From NCBI RefSeq assembly GCF_002206625.1, contig NZ_NGUP01000004.1, positions 98,242 to 162,241 of the forward strand: a DNA stretch of 64,000 nucleotides, read 5' to 3'. Position 1 is the stretch's first letter. Every line of letters begins with the position of its first letter. The notes under the pieces are model-generated. The model was given only the letters and a program-made list of their open reading frames with translations, did no database searches and was not told where the DNA came from. The position numbers were made by a program, and so were the translations under genes. Shown piece after piece: positions 15,709-23,967 of the stretch. Source of the stretch: Polynucleobacter campilacus (GTDB lineage Bacteria; Pseudomonadota; Gammaproteobacteria; Burkholderiales; Burkholderiaceae).

Positions 15709-16014
15709 ATGAAAATTAATGATTCTTTGAAGACCGCGCTCAATACCGTAGTGGAAAAACCCGCTGCGAGTGAGAGCAACCCCACTTCAACGATTGGGCC
15801 TAGTGCTAATTCAGTAAAGCCACCTGCTGCTGATATCACTACACTTTCTAGTCAGTTGCAAGCATTACAAGCGGCTATTGCTAATAGCCCAGTATTTGAT
15901 TCTAAAAAAGTAGACATGATCCGCAGTGAAATTGAAAGCGGTCAATTCACAGTTGATTCTGGCAAAGTTGCTGATGGCATGATTAACGATGCCGTTGCTC
16001 TGCTCAAAAAATAA
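15709..16014 (+). CDS. flgM: FlgM, anti-sigma-28 factor
   Basis: A 101-residue protein with the FlgM layout: a polar, disordered first half (Ser/Pro/Ala-rich, residues 15-45) and a helical C-terminal half with SQLQALQAAIANSPVFDSKK and VDMIRSEIESGQFTVDSGKVADGMI. The C-terminal half binds and blocks FliA until the hook is complete and FlgM is exported. It follows flgA after 193 bases that contain a FliA-type promoter. Confidence 0.9.
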   Translation: MKINDSLKTALNTVVEKPAASESNPTSTIGPSANSVKPPAADITTLSSQLQALQAAIANSPVFDSKKVDMIRSEIESGQFTVDSGKVADGMINDAVALLKK

Positions 16015-16022
16015 TTAGACGC

Positions 16023-16040
16023 GTTACGTAATTACGTAAC
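16023..16040. promoter_or_regulatory. Perfect 18-bp palindrome, possible operator
   Basis: GTTACGTAATTACGTAAC is fully self-complementary and lies between the flgM stop and the first flagellin-like gene, 61 bases before its ATG. There is no T-run, so it is not a terminator. It looks like a site for a dimeric regulator, but no binder can be named. Confidence 0.4.
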
Positions 16041-16101
16041 AAACCTAACTACAGCAAGTAAAGCAACAACACACAAAACCTAGGCAAGATCAAAGATCAT
16101 T

Positions 16102-16932
16102 ATGAGCATTGCCAAAACTACCTTAGTTGATACTTTTACAAACTATGTAAAAGATTTTCAGACAAAAATTAATTCGATTAATACGCAGTTAAAGAATGGC
16201 AAAGCCACGCTAACAACTGCGCAGCAAGACGAAGTTACCAAACTTTCTACGGCAGCAAAAAGTTACGCAACACCGCAAGATAGTATTGCGAATGCGCAGA
16301 AGACGATTGGGGTTGCGCAAACTGCAATTACTTCCATCTTAAAACTGATGCCGCAGATGCAACAGCTGGCAGCTCAAGCTAACAACCCCACCCTGGGTTT
16401 TTCTGACAGTATTAACCTCAACTTTAGATTTCAACAACTCGTCACTGAGATTGGTAAGCTAGCTACTAAAGCAGGCTTAAATGGCACTAACCTACTCTCC
16501 GGTACAGCTGGCATGAATGTCATCATCGGCACCGATAAAACACCTGCCTCAAGATCATTCATTAATAGTGTGAATATCTACGGCATGATGACTACAGGTC
16601 TCATGAGTAATATCAAGCTTGATACTCCAGAAAATTCCCAAGCAGCAATGAATGCTCTCAATAGCGCGCTTGCCCAGATCAACAATGGTCAAGCCTTGCT
16701 CAAGATGACGTCAACAAGACTCACAGCCCAGGCCGATAAACTTACAGGTCAAGCAAAGACTGCACAAGATTCGGTCAACGCAATCCAAAACATTGACCCA
16801 GTAAAACTTAAGGCGCAGTTAGCTCAATTGCAAAGCCAACAAAATGTTGACTACCAATTGATTAGTCAGCTGGACCCAAATGCCTATAAGGCTCTGATTG
16901 TTGCTAATGCCAAGGCAAACGCAAGCATTTAA
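16102..16932 (+). CDS. Short flagellin-like protein
   Basis: The smallest (276 residues) of three flagellin-family proteins in a row. The N-terminal helical region has the pattern of the larger two (NTQLKNGKATLTTAQQDEVTKLSTAA, then IANAQKTIGVAQTAITSILKLMPQMQQLAAQA). The C-terminal region likewise matches (QDSVNAIQNIDPVKLKAQLA, QSQQNVDYQLISQL). The variable middle domain is only about 60 residues. Its tail (DPNAYKALIVANAKANASI) differs from the MNTxAAAILSIFR ending shared by the other two. It could be a minor flagellin or a hook-filament junction-like protein. No clear FliA promoter is seen; a perfect palindrome lies upstream. Confidence 0.75.
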   Translation: MSIAKTTLVDTFTNYVKDFQTKINSINTQLKNGKATLTTAQQDEVTKLSTAAKSYATPQDSIANAQKTIGVAQTAITSILKLMPQMQQLAAQANNPTLGFSDSINLNFRFQQLVTEIGKLATKAGLNGTNLLSGTAGMNVIIGTDKTPASRSFINSVNIYGMMTTGLMSNIKLDTPENSQAAMNALNSALAQINNGQALLKMTSTRLTAQADKLTGQAKTAQDSVNAIQNIDPVKLKAQLAQLQSQQNVDYQLISQLDPNAYKALIVANAKANASI

Positions 16933-17001
16933 GCCCACCAGCTTATGATGGTTAGTTGCCAATATCGATGTGGCAACACAGAATTAAATCCAAAAAAATA
17001 C

Positions 17002-17028
17002 TTAAGTTTTACCAACCCACTCCGTTAA
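17002..17028 (+). promoter_or_regulatory. Sigma-28 (FliA) promoter of the 493-residue flagellin
   Basis: TTAAGTTT (17002-17009), an 11-base spacer and TCCGTTAA (17021-17028) fit the FliA consensus TAAAGTTT-N11-GCCGATAA. It lies about 200 bases before the flagellin ATG, so the mRNA would have a long leader. The 16933-17226 gap otherwise holds only a short GTTGCCA/TGGCAAC hairpin at 16955-16977. Confidence 0.6.
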
Positions 17029-17226
17029 AGAATATATAGAACGAAGGCTTCTTCGGAAGTTTTCAAATAGCTAATGTCATAGTTAGCGCCAAGCTCTGTT
17101 GATGTGGTCTACGCACTGCGCACTGATGCTTTTCGTAAGTTGGTTTGTTGTTATGCATTTCGTGTAACCAGGCCGTTTATCGCAATCCATTGTGGATGCA
17201 TAAATTTATACTAAAGGAAAAGAATC

Positions 17227-18708
17227 ATGCCAATGCCATTATCAGGTTTAGCACAGACCCTATCAAATTCTGTTACACGCGTTCAAGCTGAAATTGTTGA
17301 TACACAAAACCAACTATCAGCTGGTGTTAAGACACTGAATCCAGGTCAAGCTGGAGTAGTTACTCGTTTATCCGCACAAGCTACTGGATACGATCAGACC
17401 CTAACTAATATTGGAACTGCACAAAGTGTCATTGCAGTTGCCCAATCATCACTTACTTCAATTGCATCAATTCTCACCCAGATGCAGGCATTAGCTAACC
17501 AAGCATCTAGCGCAAGCCTATCATCGAAGGATAGAGATAGCTTAAATGCCACCTTTACAAACCTAGCTTCTCAAGTCACATCGCTAGGCACAAGCTCTTC
17601 TGTTAACGGCAGTAATCTTTTAAGCGGCACATCAGGAATTACTGTAACTACTGGTATCGCAGGTAATGCAGGATCCTCTACGTCAGTTACAGGTGTGGAC
17701 ATCCCAACATTGGCAACTACAGTAGGTAACTTGCTAATTAATAGCTCGTTTACAACTCCAACTGATACAAAAGCCTTAAATACACCACAAGTTGATACAG
17801 TCTCCTCAACAACCGGCGCAACTACTATGGCCTCCAACCAAACCTTAGTTGTTGGTGGGTTAACTTTTACAGCAAATGCTGCGACTGTTACTCAAACTCA
17901 AGCGTTTGCGGCTATTGCAGCGTATATCAATGGCACCGCTGCAACATCTTCTTACGGCACCTTTTCAGGCAGTTCACAAGCTGCAATGCAGGCTATTTAT
18001 AAATCTGCAACTGCTGGTACTCAGAGTATTGCTCTGACCTGGGCCAGCCCAGGAGCGCAAACAGCAACAACAGCTTCGTCAAGCGGTACATTTACCGGCT
18101 TGACTGCAACAGCTGCGATTACTGCGGCCGTTAATCAAACTGATACTATTGCTCTAGGATCAGGCAGCATTGCAGCTAATACAAGCTTTTCTATTGGTGG
18201 AATTACATACACTACCGGCTCTTCTGCAGTTGCTACCTCTACGGTTGCAACAGATTTTGCAGCCTACATTACCTCCAATACTCCCGCAACAAATGGTGCT
18301 TCTTTTAGCGGCGCAAGAACTTTACTTTCAAACTCCTGGACTGCAGCCCCAAGCGGTACTTCAATTGTATTAACATCCACCGCTGTTGGAACTGTATCTG
18401 GACCTGCGATCGTTGATGCTGGAACGATCAATGCTGCTGCTGCAGTGGCATCCTTGACAACCCAATTGCAGACAGTATCTACAGGTCAGTCGACCTTAGC
18501 TGCATCTGCAACTGGTTTGACTGCACAAGCGTCTGCTAATACTGCCCTGAAAACAGGCTTGACCAACACAGTAAATTCAATCCAAAACATTGATGCTACT
18601 GCGATGCAAGCTAAGTTACAGCAATTGAACAATCAACAATCAATCGATTATTATTTGGTTAGCCAAATGAATACCGAAGCAGCAGCGATTTTGTCGATAT
18701 TCCGTTGA
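17227..18708 (+). CDS. fliC: Flagellin, 493 residues
   Basis: Filament subunit. The N-terminal D0/D1 helices (about residues 1-150, with VDTQNQLSAGVKTLNPGQAG and SKDRDSLNATFTNLASQV, then NGSNLLSGTSGI) and the C-terminal ones (about 410-493, ending IDYYLVSQMNTEAAAILSIFR) are conserved. Between them lies an insert of Thr/Ala/Ser-rich sequence with two copies of a module: TLVVGGLTFTANAATVTQ...AAYING and SFSIGGITYTTGS...FAAYITSN. Cysteine is absent, as usual in flagellins. The ribosome binding site is AAAGGAAAAG ahead of the ATG. A FliA-type promoter and a strong terminator frame the gene. It is not certain which of the two large flagellins is the main one. Confidence 0.9.
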   Translation: MPMPLSGLAQTLSNSVTRVQAEIVDTQNQLSAGVKTLNPGQAGVVTRLSAQATGYDQTLTNIGTAQSVIAVAQSSLTSIASILTQMQALANQASSASLSSKDRDSLNATFTNLASQVTSLGTSSSVNGSNLLSGTSGITVTTGIAGNAGSSTSVTGVDIPTLATTVGNLLINSSFTTPTDTKALNTPQVDTVSSTTGATTMASNQTLVVGGLTFTANAATVTQTQAFAAIAAYINGTAATSSYGTFSGSSQAAMQAIYKSATAGTQSIALTWASPGAQTATTASSSGTFTGLTATAAITAAVNQTDTIALGSGSIAANTSFSIGGITYTTGSSAVATSTVATDFAAYITSNTPATNGASFSGARTLLSNSWTAAPSGTSIVLTSTAVGTVSGPAIVDAGTINAAAAVASLTTQLQTVSTGQSTLAASATGLTAQASANTALKTGLTNTVNSIQNIDATAMQAKLQQLNNQQSIDYYLVSQMNTEAAAILSIFR

Positions 18709-18740
18709 TTTAACTAGTGTTTTAGCTGTTTAAGCTTAGA

Positions 18741-18766
18741 AAAGCCGGGTAATTCCCGGCTTTTTT
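18741..18766 (+). terminator. Rho-independent terminator after the 493-residue flagellin
   Basis: Stem AAAGCCGGG / CCCGGCTTT with loop TAATT, followed by T6, 33 bases after the flagellin stop. It separates this gene from the next flagellin, which must have its own promoter in 18767-18899. Confidence 0.88.
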
Positions 18767-18899
18767 AATGGATTCAAAGGGTTGATAAACCCTTATAGTT
18801 TCCCTAATTATTGATTTTTGTCGTGTATAGGGCCAGGTTTTTCAAGAATTTATACCTGGATTTTACATAAAAAGATTAGATATTTAAGGAAAAAATATC

Positions 18900-21200
18900 A
18901 TGAGCAATACTATTACTTCGCTAGCTTCAACACTGACTCAGTCTGTAAATGAGGTCCAGAAAGGCATTGTTGAAACCCAAACCCAACTTGCCTCTGGTAA
19001 GGCGACGCTAAATGCCGCTGAAACTGGGGTTGTCAGTCGAATGACTGCTCAAGTAGCGGGTTATGGCTCGGTTACCAAAAACTTAACTGATGCGGGTAGC
19101 GCGATTGATGTAGCGCAGTCTGCCTTAACGTCAATCTCTACGATCATGAGCCAGCTTAAAGGCTTGGCTACCCAAGCTTCTAGCGCGGGATTTGCCTCAA
19201 CCGATCGCGATAGCTTAAATCTCACTTTCCAGAATTTAACAAACCAAATACAACAGTTGGTTACTAGTGCCAGCGTGAATGGCGCCAATCTACTCAATAC
19301 AGATTTTGGTCTACAAGTGACTACTGGTATTGATGGCACCCCAGATTCTCAAACTCAAGTTAATGCAACCAATGTGGGCGATTTGGTTTCGGCTCTAAAG
19401 AAGTTATTGATTACTGGTATGCAAATTACCGACCAGACCTTTGCAGCGACTAATTTGACCACACCAGTGAGCACGATTGTTGGATCAGCAATTGGCACAT
19501 CAACCGGGGCAGTAACTGGAACTACCACAGCACCAATAGTAACCTTCCCAGCAGCCGGCCTTAAAGCGGGCGATTCTTATTCAATGACAGTCAATGGAAC
19601 ACCACAGACAACTATCACCCTTGCTGTTACTAGCGATATGACTGCCGCCCAGTTGGCTACTGCTTTTGCAGACTATATTACATCTGCTTCTTCAACAACT
19701 TTTGGCAATTTTTCCATCACTGGTACTCGCACTGGTCTAGCTGGAACAGCCTCTGGCAGCGCTCTTAACATCACAGCAGCTGGAGCAACATCAACGACTG
19801 CCACATTTACCAATCCGGCTAGTAGTCAAACTCAAACAATTACCCTTCCAACTACTAGTATGGCTCAGGGCAACTCTCTAACAATTGGTAATTTAACCTT
19901 TACTGCAGGTCCAGGACCAGGCACTACTGCTGCTGGTATATCACCATCGGCAGTTAGCAAGGCATTTGCTAATTACATTAATAATGGCGTTCAACCTGAT
20001 CCAAGCATTGGAACATTTACCACTACAACAACTGCAGTTACACAAGTTCAAACGATTACATTCCGTGATTTAGCAAGCGGCGATAGCTTCTCCGCAGGCG
20101 GCTTAACATTTCTCGCAGGAAGTGGTGGAGTGACTGCAGCTCAACTTTCAACAGCATTTTTGGCCAAAATTGGTAACTCCGCATCGCTGAGTCAATATGG
20201 TACTTGGAGTGGCTCCAAAGTAGGCGGCCTTGGCACAGCAGTTAGCGCTGGGGGCTCCACAACATCAATTGCCTGGAGCTATAGTGCGGCCGGTGGTCAG
20301 TTAACCAATCTTTTGGCAACGGGTCAATCAGGCGCTGCTTCATATACCCTTTCGGGCCAGAGTCCTGTAGCTGTAGCTTCAACCATTACAAAAATTGGCA
20401 TGAATGCCAATACTGGTACGAAGATTACCGGTGGCTCCGCCTACGGCGTCAGTGCAACCGTTACTTCTAGCAACACATTTAGTCTGACAACAATAGATCC
20501 ATTAACAACGGGTAGTGCTCCTGGTGGAATTGCTTTGCTGTCTCAAAACAGCAATACAACAATCAGAAATGCTCTGACTTTTACTAATACTAATTTATTA
20601 ACTGGTGTTGCTAATTTGTTTCCGGGCGACAGCATCACCATTAATGGCCTCACTTTTACAGCATCGCAAAATGCAACGCCTCAACAAGTATTGGATGCCT
20701 TCAAGAATGTCATTAATAATGGTGATACAGGCAATCTATATGGAACCTTTGCCAATACCGATGTTGGTGGTGGCTCTTTAACTAGTAAGGTTTCTGAATT
20801 CACCAATTACTTCACTGCTATTGATTTGGGTAATAACGTTTTAGCAATTGATAATAAGCCTGGCAATACCTCAACAGTTCCGCCTGAAATCAAGTGGAAT
20901 ACCCAAAATGCTGCCATTGCTAATGCCAATAAAGCAACACAAGTGATTACCGGTCAAATTGATACCGTTTCTACTGCACAAGCATCTCTTGCTGCAGCAA
21001 CAGCTGGTATTCAAGCTCAATTGAAAAATGCAACCAATATCAAGAATGGTATGCAAAAGACAATCGATGCAATTGCCAATATTGATCCGACTGCTTTGCA
21101 GGCTAATCTACAACAATTGAATACTCAGCAAAGCGTTGACTACTATTTGGTGAGTCAAATGAACACCGCAGCGGCTGCAATTTTGTCAATATTCCGTTAA
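18900..21200 (+). CDS. fliC: Large flagellin, 766 residues
   Basis: The longest of the three flagellins. The conserved ends match the 493-residue copy: N-terminal VETQTQLASGKATLNAAETG and STDRDSLNLTFQNLTNQIQQ, C-terminal NIDPTALQANLQQLNTQQSV and MNTAAAAILSIFR. The central insert of about 480 residues contains roughly four copies of the module (S-x-x-I/A-x-G-L-T-F-x-A-G ... A-F-x-x-Y/K-I-x-N). Examples are SLTIGNLTFTAGPGPG, SFSAGGLTFLAGSGG and SITINGLTFTASQNA. It is low in charged residues and rich in Thr/Ser, a good target for O-glycosylation. ATTTAAGGAAAAA ahead of the ATG serves as ribosome binding site. No clear FliA site was found upstream. Confidence 0.9.
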   Translation: MSNTITSLASTLTQSVNEVQKGIVETQTQLASGKATLNAAETGVVSRMTAQVAGYGSVTKNLTDAGSAIDVAQSALTSISTIMSQLKGLATQASSAGFASTDRDSLNLTFQNLTNQIQQLVTSASVNGANLLNTDFGLQVTTGIDGTPDSQTQVNATNVGDLVSALKKLLITGMQITDQTFAATNLTTPVSTIVGSAIGTSTGAVTGTTTAPIVTFPAAGLKAGDSYSMTVNGTPQTTITLAVTSDMTAAQLATAFADYITSASSTTFGNFSITGTRTGLAGTASGSALNITAAGATSTTATFTNPASSQTQTITLPTTSMAQGNSLTIGNLTFTAGPGPGTTAAGISPSAVSKAFANYINNGVQPDPSIGTFTTTTTAVTQVQTITFRDLASGDSFSAGGLTFLAGSGGVTAAQLSTAFLAKIGNSASLSQYGTWSGSKVGGLGTAVSAGGSTTSIAWSYSAAGGQLTNLLATGQSGAASYTLSGQSPVAVASTITKIGMNANTGTKITGGSAYGVSATVTSSNTFSLTTIDPLTTGSAPGGIALLSQNSNTTIRNALTFTNTNLLTGVANLFPGDSITINGLTFTASQNATPQQVLDAFKNVINNGDTGNLYGTFANTDVGGGSLTSKVSEFTNYFTAIDLGNNVLAIDNKPGNTSTVPPEIKWNTQNAAIANANKATQVITGQIDTVSTAQASLAAATAGIQAQLKNATNIKNGMQKTIDAIANIDPTALQANLQQLNTQQSVDYYLVSQMNTAAAAILSIFR

Positions 21201-21213
21201 TTTGAACCCTGAT

Positions 21214-21270
21214 ACCCTTTGATTTGCGCTAATGATCATTTCACCATTAGTTCATACAAATCAAAGGGGT
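21214..21270 (+). terminator. Branched hairpin after the large flagellin
   Basis: ACCCTTTGATTTG (21214-21226) pairs with CAAATCAAAGGGGT (21257-21270), and an inner CTAATG/CATTAG stem sits at the tip. The following run is only TTTCAG, so termination may be partial or the structure may protect the 3' end of the flagellin mRNA. Confidence 0.5.
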
Positions 21271-21326
21271 TTCAGATAGAATGCTTTTAACTAAGAACAC
21301 AAAATAACGGATAACGAGAGACCATC

Positions 21327-21740
21327 ATGTTTAATAGCAAAAACGCCATTAATGCTTATGTGTCAGTTGATAACAATCTGACTGGTGCTAGCTTTGAAAA
21401 ACGCTGGTTTGAATCTGTCATCAGCATGGTCAAACGTATCATGGCTGGTGAATTCGATCCCGTAACTAATCACAAAAGATTATTAGAAATCGCTGAGGGT
21501 TTACAGTGGGTGCAAGAGAACCTCAATGAGAAATTACATTCTCAACACCGCACCATGCTCAAGACAATCTACAGCACTAACATTCAGATTCTCAATGGCG
21601 CCATTCAGTCACAGAATTTTGAGTATCTTCCCCTGGTCATTGCATCAATGGAAGTTATCTTAGGCCCTTACAACAAGGGAACGGCTGGAACCATAGCAGC
21701 ACCAGCTGAGGCTGCAGAACCAATGAAGCACACTGCTTAA
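21327..21740 (+). CDS. FliS-like flagellin chaperone (divergent)
   Basis: A 137-residue helical protein directly after the flagellins. It starts NAINAYVSVDNNLTGASFEKRWFESV, similar to the NAYxxV start of FliS. It then has four predicted helices including VKRIMAGEFDPVTNHKRLLEI, LHSQHRTMLKTIYSTNIQIL and EYLPLVIASMEVILGPY. FliS binds unfolded flagellin and delivers it to the export gate; the position fits that role. Similarity is by pattern only and the C-terminal Ala-rich tail is not typical, so an unrelated flagellar accessory protein is possible. A terminator follows. Confidence 0.6.
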   Translation: MFNSKNAINAYVSVDNNLTGASFEKRWFESVISMVKRIMAGEFDPVTNHKRLLEIAEGLQWVQENLNEKLHSQHRTMLKTIYSTNIQILNGAIQSQNFEYLPLVIASMEVILGPYNKGTAGTIAAPAEAAEPMKHTA

Positions 21741-21768
21741 TTCTGTAATTCTCCATTCGATTGATATT

Positions 21769-21806
21769 CAATACACCTAAGCAGTAGCTTAGGTGTATTG
21801 CTTTGT
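21769..21806. terminator. Bidirectional terminator between convergent genes
   Basis: A perfect 14-bp stem CAATACACCTAAGC / GCTTAGGTGTATTG with loop AGTA (21769-21800) lies between the FliS-like gene and the convergent TPR gene. It is followed by CTTTG on the plus strand; T-rich sequence lies on both sides. Confidence 0.75.
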
Positions 21807-21827
21807 GCTATGCATTAATTACCTTGC

Positions 21828-23423
21828 TCAGTTGTATTGAGTAGACTGCTTTAATAGCGGTACCAGATCATGGCGGATTTTATCTAGAGGCGCATCCCAA
21901 ACGCCCTGCTGCTCTTGTCGGTAAAGCCTTAAGCTGGGATACCATGGGCTTAAAGTCACACCAGATAGCCAACGCCAATGAGGTGCTTTGGGTAATAAGA
22001 CCCAACAAGGGATATTCATAGCACCTGCCAAGTGAGCTGCTTCATTATCTACTGAGATGATGATGTCACATGCGCTGACTAGTGCTGCTAAGTCATCAAA
22101 TCCCAATGAACTATTGAGCTGCTCATATCCATAAACCTGAATCATCAGTTTGGACTGAAGATCTGCAAGCTCTTGATTGCTAATACCCTGTTGTAAATTC
22201 ACAAATTTAATTCCAGGCATGTTTAAAGAAGAGACTAATTGAGTAAGCTCTATGTTGTTTGTTTTGTTGGAATTGCTTGATTTATTAGCTGAGTGATCTT
22301 CTTCTTTCCAAGCAATACCAATGAGTAACTCATCTTGCTTGGCTAGCGTTTCTTTAATGAGGTTTCTTTGCTCAAATTTTGGCTTGAGATACTGAAGTTT
22401 GACATTCAGAAAATCATCGATTTGATTTCTAAAGAGCCCAGGTAGATCCCCTAAGGCAATATGAGCATCGTAGAGTGATTCATCTACGATTTCTATTGCC
22501 GAATAAAAGGTAATTTCTGGCATCGAGCGTTCAAAAATCGGTATTAAACGCGGGTCAATCTGTACCAATAGATTTGGCACTAATCGCTGCATCTCTAAGA
22601 GTAAGCTGCCAAAGAGGATATGCTCGCTTGCGCCCTGCTCCGCCCAAACTAATAGTCTTTTGGCTGCGCTGCCATTTTGCCACTTTGGCTTGCTGGTTTT
22701 TAAGGGCTGGGATGTTAGGCCAAGGCCTTTCCAGCGCCAGTGATACATACCCCAACCCGATTGCAAATTACCATTGAGTAAGTACAGCTTTGCCAGGTTA
22801 TCGTGTGCCGCTCCTAACTGAGGGTCTAGAGCAATCGCCTTTTCTTGGCTCTCAATCGCAGGATAAATCAGGTTTAAGTCTTGATACGCCAGCCCTAGGT
22901 TGACGTAGAAAGTAGCGTCTTCTGGGTCTAGCTCAATCGCTGTTTGATATTCGAGTAAAGCTTGATCATGCTGCCCTAGTTCTTTAAAGAGATTGCCTCG
23001 GTTGGAATAGAGCTTAGCCATGGTTGGCGCAATACTAATAGCGGCATTAATCGAGACCAAAGCATCCTCTTGGCGCTGGAGATTACGTAACGCCTCTGCA
23101 GCATTCGCGTATGTCGTCCAATTTCCAGCTTCAAGTGCGATGGAATGACGGCAACACTCTAAGGCTAAGGCATGCTGCCCCAGCTTCATCAGCGCATGAG
23201 CTGCATTATTAAAGCACTCTGGCATGGTTGAATTGATCTCAAGTGCTTTGGAGAGTAATTGCACTGCTCTAGAAGGATCTTCATCGGTAACTGCCACTCC
23301 GAGCATATGCAGAGCATCAAAATGATGAGGATCATTTTGAAGAATATCTTCGTAAAGTAATTTTGCTCTCTCTATTTCACCTTGCTGGTGAAATATGAAG
23401 GCTTTTTCGAAGGATGTACTCAT
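21828..23423 (-). CDS. TPR protein with glycosyltransferase-like C-terminal domain
   Basis: A 531-residue protein. Residues 1 to about 250 are consecutive tetratricopeptide repeats (for example ALHMLGVAVTDEDPSRAVQL, YSNRGNLFKELGQHDQALLE and FYVNLGLAYQDLNLIYPAIE). The C-terminal half resembles the heptosyltransferase/GT9-like domain found in many bacterial TPR proteins, with LLVWAEQGASEHILFGSLL, LLIGIAWKEED, and the nucleotide-sugar side DIIISVDNEAAHLAGAMNIP plus CWVLLPKAPHWRWL. Such genes next to flagellin are often flagellin-glycosylation enzymes; that role is inferred from position. It is convergent with the FliS-like gene. Confidence 0.75.
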   Translation of the reverse strand: MSTSFEKAFIFHQQGEIERAKLLYEDILQNDPHHFDALHMLGVAVTDEDPSRAVQLLSKALEINSTMPECFNNAAHALMKLGQHALALECCRHSIALEAGNWTTYANAAEALRNLQRQEDALVSINAAISIAPTMAKLYSNRGNLFKELGQHDQALLEYQTAIELDPEDATFYVNLGLAYQDLNLIYPAIESQEKAIALDPQLGAAHDNLAKLYLLNGNLQSGWGMYHWRWKGLGLTSQPLKTSKPKWQNGSAAKRLLVWAEQGASEHILFGSLLLEMQRLVPNLLVQIDPRLIPIFERSMPEITFYSAIEIVDESLYDAHIALGDLPGLFRNQIDDFLNVKLQYLKPKFEQRNLIKETLAKQDELLIGIAWKEEDHSANKSSNSNKTNNIELTQLVSSLNMPGIKFVNLQQGISNQELADLQSKLMIQVYGYEQLNSSLGFDDLAALVSACDIIISVDNEAAHLAGAMNIPCWVLLPKAPHWRWLSGVTLSPWYPSLRLYRQEQQGVWDAPLDKIRHDLVPLLKQSTQYN

Positions 23424-23452
23424 GTGCTTTATTGAATCACTCAGTAGCTAGT

Positions 23453-23728
23453 TTAATAAACCGCTTCATGATCACCAACATTGATCAAAACAATCTCATG
23501 TTCAGTAATAATCATTTCAATAGTGACTCGGTATTTCAGATTGATCGAAATGCTTTGTAAGCCATCAAGCCTTCCAGACAAACTATGAAGACGCAGAGAA
23601 GGATGATGGGGATTGGGCTCTAACAGTTCTAATGCTTTGGCATACTGTGTTTCCACATCAGGATGACGCTTTAGAAACTTCGCAGCACGCCGGTTGTATT
23701 GCTCAGTAAAGATTAACTGCCAACTCAT
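23453..23728 (-). CDS. RelE/ParE-superfamily toxin
   Basis: A 91-residue protein of the RelE/ParE toxin fold, normally an mRNA interferase acting in the ribosome. It reads SWQLIFTEQYNRRAAKFLKRHP at the N-terminus, LRLHSLSGRLDG in the middle, and ends YRVTIEMI...LINVGDHEAVY, the family C-terminus. It appears intact. The upstream gene, which overlaps it by one base (stop/start TAATG type junction at 23728), is a shortened antitoxin. Whether the pair is still functional is open. Confidence 0.8.
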   Translation of the reverse strand: MSWQLIFTEQYNRRAAKFLKRHPDVETQYAKALELLEPNPHHPSLRLHSLSGRLDGLQSISINLKYRVTIEMIITEHEIVLINVGDHEAVY

Positions 23729-23967
23729 TAGGCTGACTTGTTGATTTGCTTAAGACGTTTAATATGCTGAGCCACGGTTTCTTTAACAAAGCGTCCACCC
23801 GCCAAATCAGCCCTGGATTCAGCCAGTGCAGCCTCCAGTTCGCATTCACGTAAATATTGATATTGCTCCTGGCTCATCACCACATACTTCACCTGTCCAC
23901 GCACGGATACAGGCGCTTCTAGCCAAGCCCTTAGTCCAAGAAGAAATGTTTGGGCGCATGGATACAC
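23728..23967 (-). CDS. Phd/YefM-type antitoxin, N-terminal half lost
   Basis: The C-terminal part (VSVRGQVKYVVMSQEQYQYL, RECELEAALAESRADLAGG, RFVKETVAQHIKRL) matches antitoxins paired with RelE-type toxins. The N-terminal DNA-binding part of that family (normally about 35 further residues) is missing. Codons upstream of about base 23916 come from the antisense strand of the hrpA remnant, so the GTG start at 23967 gives a foreign 17-residue head. An internal ATG at 23877 would give a 49-residue protein keeping the toxin-binding tail. Autoregulation is probably lost. Confidence 0.65.
   Translation of the reverse strand: MYPCAQTFLLGLRAWLEAPVSVRGQVKYVVMSQEQYQYLRECELEAALAESRADLAGGRFVKETVAQHIKRLKQINKSA

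Noticed and set aside
16955..16977. Hairpin GTTGCCA/TGGCAAC after the short flagellin-like gene as a terminator
   Set aside because: No T-run follows on the plus strand and the loop is long; it may only be a weak mRNA structure.
17800..20800. Repetitive Thr/Ala-rich DNA in the flagellin genes as a CRISPR-like or satellite array
   Set aside because: Repeats are seen at protein level with variable DNA and lengths, all in frame within one gene; there is no fixed repeat-spacer structure.
21288..21314. FliA-type promoter before the FliS-like gene
   Set aside because: ACGGATAA resembles the -10 box, but the -35 position reads TAACTAAG, too far from TAAAGTTT to call.
23826..23933. N-terminal extension of the hrpA remnant frame
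   Set aside because: These 36 codons lie antisense to the antitoxin and show no HrpA similarity; they are an accident of the junction.
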